Assembly: GCF_041956535.1 (NCBI RefSeq)
Contig: NW_027192195.1
Coordinates: 660,150 to 724,149 of the forward strand
DNA from: Calcarisporiella thermophila CBS 279.70
Taxonomy: Eukaryota > Calcarisporiellomycota
Direction: 5' to 3'
DNA length: 64,000 nt
The notes beneath the pieces are model-generated. The model saw only the letters and a program-made list of their open reading frames with translations, had not been told where the DNA came from and ran no database searches. Below, piece after piece: positions 59,179 through 64,000 of this stretch. The translations under genes were made by a program, and so were the position numbers. Each line of letters opens with the position of its first letter. The first letter of the stretch is position 1.

Positions 59179-59769
59179 ACACGCCTGGGCTCCACCGAGG
59201 ATCGGAGATTGGGTGGGGGGAGGGGGGGGAGGAGAGGAGCTTTGTTATCCACCATTTACATGACTTGAGCACATCCCATTTTCTTACTACACGCTTGACT
59301 CTTATTTTTTGCTGTTGTTTTCGCATTTGCCAAACCGTGTTGTTATCACTCTATTCTGTTTGTATATTAGTCATTGATACATACATATATATATATATAT
59401 TTTTCTTTTCTATGAAGCTTCCCCTAGAAATAGAAATAAAATAAAGGCAAGTTCAAATTAAAAAAATTAGAGCGCAATGCAAACTAGCAGGAAAAATAAA
59501 CGGCACATACAAAGAGATGGATAGATAAATTAAAGAATATAATATGAGATTCACAAAATAGCAGTTGGGAGACAACATACAACATAACAGCAAAGATATC
59601 ATGCTTAGCACGGGGAATCAATACGAATATTAGAGCATGGAAATGAAAAAAAATTTTTTTTAAAAATCGCCGCGAAATGGTAGAGAACTGTTTTGGTTTT
59701 GGTGAGCATGAGCGAGGCCCATTTCTCCTCCCCACTCTGCCTCCCATCGCCCCGCGCCCTTCTATTTCA
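59179..59769. other. Convergent intergenic region
   Basis: 3' flanks of OSH3 and glycogenin. A G-rich patch at 59211-59236, a TA dinucleotide run near 59387-59400, otherwise AT-rich. No gene is seen. Confidence 0.6.
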
Positions 59770-62202
59770 CTAGGCTGCCGGAGCATCTTTAAGGGGGACC
59801 ACGCAAAAGGCAAGTGCACCCATGGCCAAAATCAACTGCACAGCACGGAATCGTTCCATATCCTCCTTGCGCTCCAGATTCCACGTCTCAACTTTTCGTG
59901 GCGCCGCCGGCCGCTCCCTCCGCTTCATCCTCTCCTCCTCGTACAAGTACTCGTAGTATTCCTCGTCCACCTCGTTGTCATCGTACCCCTGCTCGCGTCG
60001 TTTCTTTCGAACCAAGTCCTCCAGAGCGGCAAATGGACTCCACTCCTCGTTGACAGGAGTCCCGCGCGGTCTTCCCCGGGACATCTCCGCCAAATTCCAG
60101 TCGTAGCGTGACAGATTAGCGAGAGGGGGGCTCGGGGTTATCGGAGAAACCATCCCGCCCGTTGCTGCAGCATTGAAGCTGCCGCTTGCGGGAGCTTGAA
60201 TGGGCTGCACGGGGCGTACACGGCAGGATCTCACCGTCTCTCCATACTCAAACTCGGGGACGAGAGACTGCCTTCTTCGCTGCTCGACCATCTCACGGTT
60301 TCTCCACTCCGACAACGAAGGGACCACTTGCCTCCTTGGTGTAGCGGGCGCGCGATGTTTACGCACATAGGCCCCAATCTGCGGAATATTATCCCATGCA
60401 TTGCGGAATCCTCCCGGTTCGGCTTTTTCTGTCGGGCGGGTGGAAGCAGCGGCGACCCCGGCAGGCTTTTCGGAGCCGAAGCCGGGGGCCATGGTTTGCT
60501 TTAGCCTAGCATTTTCATATTCGTTGTGCCAAACGCGACTCGTAGGAGCAAACGGGCGTGAATCGGCCCGTTGTTCCCAGGGAAAAATGGGAGTAATGGG
60601 TTTTCGCGGCGGTGCGGCAGGGTCATAGGGTGGAGGACCGCTCCTGGGCTGAGTAGGAGGTTGCAACTGGTGCCTCGGTTGGTGGCCTAAAGACATAGGT
60701 GGTGGAGGATACGACATGGGGCGCGGTTCGAAGGATGCTTTTGCTTGCGAGGGGCTAGGAGCGGAATCAGGGGATTGAAGGGGGGGCTGAGGGCGATGGT
60801 GGAAATGGTGTTGATCGGCTTGGCTAGAGGGATAATGATAGGGCGAAGGCTCGTGAGGAGGATGCTGAAAAGAGGGCTGCGGCTGGTGCTGGGCTGGCTC
60901 CGAAGCGAAAGACCTAGGGGCCACTCCAGAAGGCCAGTGCTGCCTCTGCCCTGAGGAATCCTGCTCTCTCTGAAAACCATAGGGATGCACATGTTGCGGC
61001 CAATCGTAGCGCGGGAGCTGATGATCACGGTGGTGTGCTGGAGGTTTTGTGGCCGGCGTAGCATACGATTCGCTTTCTTCGCGCTGGGCTCCTAGCTGCG
61101 TCTCGAGCGGCTTTACAGCTTCAAGGATGTCTGGCACATCCCACACATTGGATACTTTAATATTCTCCCAGTCCGGCTGAGGACCGGCCACTTGCTAAAA
61201 CACCGAGAAGAGAATCATGGCCACAGAGTTAGCTATGAACAGAGTTGGCATCCATATGGGGGAGGGGGGGCAAAAAATATTTACTTCTCCACGGGGATAG
61301 TGCTTGTCGTATACGTTCCACCACTTCTGCACCAAGTCCACCAGGTCCTGCGAATTTCCACGGGGAAACACAGAGCCATCCGAAAATCGACTCCATAGCC
61401 AAGGCTTGTCCGTGCCAATATAGTGGACGATGGCAATATCGTTTCGAAAGACACGATAGGCAGGCGAATAGCTGTTTGGAAATGGGGGGTTACGAGACAT
61501 CCATTCGGGCGGAGGGGCCAAAGAATTAGGTGTAGGCATACCTGTAAGCAGCAGAAGGGGTTGTGTTGTAAATAAAAGGGAGGCGGTGCGAGACATCGCT
61601 GGTCGACCACTGGCTGAAAAACGAGTTCAGAAGACCCTGATCGCCTCCTGTACCAATGGCAAAATGAAAAAACAAGAATTAGTATTTACAAGAAAGCTGC
61701 GCGATCGGCCATGGGAAAACCCACCGTCAAAGCTGCCCTGATCCGAGGCAGCCGACATCAAAGCCTGAAACCTCTCTTCCCCGGTTTCCGCGACAAAGAC
61801 TCCAGAGTTAAAGCAGTCGGGCCAGCCTGCGTCGGGAGCGGCCGAGAAATCCGGCCGTGAAAACAGCTCGTCCACATTGCGTAGAGGCAGGGTGTCGGCG
61901 TCCAGAAACACAAACTTTCGCACCCCCGGCAGGTGAAAAGCATGGAGTTTGGTGAGGGAAAGCGAGAGATCAGGGCGACCGAGCAGCCGGAGATTGGAGT
62001 GGCTGCGGGAGTGTATAGGCGGCACCTCTACAAGCTCATCCCATACTTGGGCGAGAGTGTCGCGATGGTGCGGGGAGAGCAAGGGGGTAATCATACATAC
62101 AAGGCGGTGAGTGGTGCCGTGATCGCGGAGGGCATGTCCGAGCACAAGCCCACCCTGTACATAGCGATCATTGGCGACTAGTGTGACAAACACCTCCGAC
62201 AT
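59770..62202 (-). CDS. GLG1: Glycogenin (self-glucosylating GT8 primer of glycogen synthesis)
   Basis: Cytosolic enzyme that attaches the first glucose units to its own Tyr and primes glycogen synthase. Four exons encode about 720 residues. The ATG at 62202 gives the family start VFVTLVANDRYVQGGLVLGHALR. The manganese-binding DxD is DADT at 101-104 in KFVFLDADTLPL, followed by AAPDAGWPDCFNSGVFV. Splicing then yields GGDQGLLNSFFSQW, HRLPFIYNTTPSAAYSYSPAY and IAIVHYIGTDKPW. The long second half is Pro/His/Gln-rich with the fungal C-terminal motif PIFPWEQRADSRPFAPTSRVW, used to contact glycogen synthase. An upstream in-frame ATG at 62337 adds a non-conserved leader and was not used. The C-terminus ends with a hydrophobic stretch (LILAMGALAFCVVPL), unusual for a soluble enzyme. 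Confidence 0.92.
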
Positions 62203-62658
62203 AGGGATGGGGGAGGAGGAGCGGGAGGGAAGAATTCTCTCGTAGGAAAAGGCGGAGATATCACCAGAAATAGAATCGAAATCTTTTTTTTTTGCACCAA
62301 CGCGTAAATAGTAACCTAACCTACGGCAGATCCCCAACCCAGGGACGTTTCGGGGGTAGATGACGTTTTATGCAGAAAACAGTAACAAAAAGATTTCCAG
62401 ATCGAGGGCCTTGAAGGCATGTCAATAGCACGGAGGCCCCGTTTTTTATCATAAGAGAAGGCCGAGGCCAAAGGACGACGAAGTCTTTGTCAATTTCGAA
62501 AATTGAAATTCGGCCTCGAGGCATAAACAACTCTACCCGAGGAAGGTTTACGCTTTGCATTAAGTAAGAGGGACTCTGGCCCACAGTCAAAGGTATTAAG
62601 CGAAAATCGTTTCTATTTTATCTACACTCTATGAGGAAAGAGGGGTGCTCGCGGCGAT
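62203..62658. other. Intergenic region between two same-strand genes
   Basis: Upstream region of glycogenin and downstream region of the CHCHD gene. Small frames only; no further structure recognised. Confidence 0.5.
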
Positions 62659-63268
62659 CTAGTACTGCGAAGCCATCTGCTGGCATGCCTTCAAGCTGTC
62701 CAGATACCACTGGCAAGCGCTGACATCGTTGCCGTTCGCCTCCAGGCACTTTGTGAATGCCTTGGCGTCCGCCTCGCAGCTGCTGGCCACTTGAGGTTGC
62801 TGCTGCTGCTGTTGCCAAGTCGGCGCCTGGTAAACAGGGGCTGGGGCCGGCTGCGCTTGAGGCTGCGCTTGGGGCTGTGGGTCGGAGGATGAGGAGCCGC
62901 CGCTGAAGAGGGAGGTAATTCCGTGGCCAATGGTGTGACCCACAGCGGAGCCTACAGCAACTCCAGCAGCAGTGGTGGCCGCCTATTTGGGGAGGATCCA
63001 TCGAAACAGGGTGAATCAATGCAATCCGCAGGAGGAAGCGTCAGAGAAATAAAAGCCAAACCTGAGCAAGGAGACCGGGCTGGCGCTGCTCGACAACCGG
63101 AGCGGGAACCTGAGCGGGGGGAGCAGGGGCCATGGCATGCTGAGGTTGATGAGAATGGGGCTGCTGCTGGGGGGGCGGGGGCGGGGCGGCCTGACGCGCA
63201 GGCAGGGTGGAGGCGCTACGGGTTTGCTGGGCAGGGGCTGGGGCAGCGCGACGGGTTTGGCGAGGCAT
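62659..63268 (-). CDS. MIX17: CHCHD2/CHCHD10-type twin CX9C protein (Mix17)
   Basis: Small mitochondrial intermembrane-space protein imported by Mia40 and linked to cristae and respiratory function. Two exons, 63268-63062 and about 62982-62659, encode about 178 residues. The N-terminus is rich in Arg/Ala/Pro without acidic residues (MPRQTRRAAPAPAQQTR), a mitochondrial-type presequence, then Pro/Gln-rich sequence. The conserved hydrophobic Gly/Ala helix (AGVAVGSAVGHTIGHGI) follows, then a GSSSSDPQPQ linker with a Gln run. The C-terminal CHCH domain has both CX9C motifs: CEADAKAFTKC and CQWYLDSLKAC. The ATG at 63268 is the first that gives the presequence. Confidence 0.93.
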
Positions 63269-64000
63269 GGTTCCGAGGAGGGGGGAGAGGGGGGAGCGAT
63301 CGGGATGGAAAGGGGAGAAAAATAGAGAAAACACAATCACGGGAGGCCGTCGAGAATTAGTAAACAGCGAATCGAAACTCGAGGAAGTCGGAGTGCCAAA
63401 CGCGGCCAAGCCAACTCCGAGAGTCATTGCGCTTGAACGAGGAGGAGGCTGTTGGCTGGGGTTGATCTGAGGTCATTCAGAATAGGCCATGGCGGGCCTC
63501 TGTCCCCGCGGGCCCGGTTTCGGGATCGCGTTGGAGCTTGGGCCGTTTTCCCTCGGCCCAGATTTGGCTTTGGTTCATGGAACCTCCTATCATCGCGAGA
63601 TTTGCAAACCCTATCGCATCTTCTCGCCCCGGCCCCACACGATAGCTTCGATGCGAGGCATCGCTCCTCATCCCATAGAAAAAAAGCCGCCATTAGATAC
63701 TTTTAATTCCTCTCGAGTCATAACAATGAGATAATTAACATGAAGGAGGAAGGTGTGCAAACATGGATGAGATGAATAAAAAAAAAGGCGATGAATAATT
63801 ATGGGGGATAGGGGGGAAGGGGGGAAGGGGGAAAGGGGGGAAAGGGGGAGTTCCCTCCAAGATCGGAATACATAGAGATGTCAGCAAATAAATGATAATA
63901 CAATGCAACGATAAGTTATGCTTCACTGATGCAACGCTGAATCCGCACTGTGCACACGCAAGATGCGATGGCGCTCTGGCTGAGGGGAAATGCCCACGGG
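63269..64000. other. Promoter side of the CHCHD gene and window end
   Basis: No gene recognised. GC-rich to about 63650, then AT-rich with a dense G tract at 63803-63849. The small frames on both strands are inconsistent with each other and lack family resemblance. Confidence 0.5.
63803..63849 (+). repeat. Dense G-run tract, G-quadruplex candidate
   Basis: Six runs of five or six G separated by 2-3 nt (ata, aa, aa, aaa, aaa). This satisfies the usual intramolecular quadruplex pattern several times over. It lies about 540 bp upstream of the CHCHD2/10 start on the opposite strand. Confidence 0.8.

Noticed and set aside
1-64000. Search for secondary-metabolite cluster, transposase, CRISPR or viral genes
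   Set aside because: No PKS/NRPS, integrase, reverse transcriptase or repeat-spacer pattern was recognised; the genes are ordinary dispersed nuclear genes apart from the array at 1991-9245.

Overview
This 64 kb window is nuclear chromosomal DNA of a filamentous fungus. Almost every gene is split by short GT-AG introns of about 55-110 nt. The gene set is fungal: a class IV/V-type chitin synthase, the polarisome scaffold Spa2, the RAM-pathway protein Sog2, a WOPR (Gti1/Pac2/Wor1) regulator, a fungal CSL factor and an Osh3-type oxysterol-binding protein. It also carries genes that animals keep but yeasts lack: CDK5RAP1-type tRNA methylthiotransferase, DNAJC11, IBTK and YIPF6. I infer an early-diverging, zygomycete-grade lineage, but cannot name a species from the sequence.

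Layout. 1-1449: N-terminal part of a chitin synthase running off the left edge. 1450-9300: an AT-rich accessory island made of a tandem array of one multi-exon gene. It holds one intact copy (5739-8702, 11 exons, 757 codons, every splice phase consistent), one broken copy (3099-5361) and at least three decayed fragments. The intact protein joins a PD-(D/E)XK nuclease-like region to a compact protein kinase, an architecture reminiscent of Crinkler/CR-type effectors. This is the most unusual system in the window. 10018-11762: CSL transcription factor. 11763-14470: 2.7 kb without a recognisable gene. 14471-15909: methyltransferase. 16360-18953 and 19139-21598: splicing factor Clf1/Crooked-neck and DNAJC11, divergent from a 185 bp promoter. 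21987-24900: Sog2. 24901-29750: gene-poor AT-rich DNA around an arylamine N-acetyltransferase (26971-28320). 29751-31893: mitochondrial CDK5RAP1. 32351-33934 and 34377-37382: Atg18 and Spa2, divergent. 38475-39713: seven-helix receptor. 41937-43349: WOPR factor behind a 2.2 kb leader/promoter. 44099-45178: YIPF6. 46430-51444: IBTK-like ankyrin/RCC1/BTB protein. 51797-53561: coiled-coil protein with a Spc34-like start. 53715-54602: TRAPPC5. 54900-56006: 14-3-3. 56260-59178: Osh3. 59770-62202: glycogenin. 62659-63268: CHCHD2/10 (Mix17).

The genes are not an operon or biosynthetic cluster. Several share themes: polarity and cell wall (chitin synthase, Sog2, Spa2), membrane traffic (YIPF6, TRAPPC5, Osh3, Atg18), mitochondria (DNAJC11, CDK5RAP1, CHCHD2/10) and regulation (CSL, WOPR, GPCR, 14-3-3). 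The three long gene-poor stretches lie beside the nuclease-kinase array, the CSL gene and the WOPR gene. No rRNA, tRNA, transposase or CRISPR was seen. Gene models were spliced by hand from reading frames and GT/AG sites. Internal exon borders are therefore predictions, though most are supported by matching phase and family sequence.
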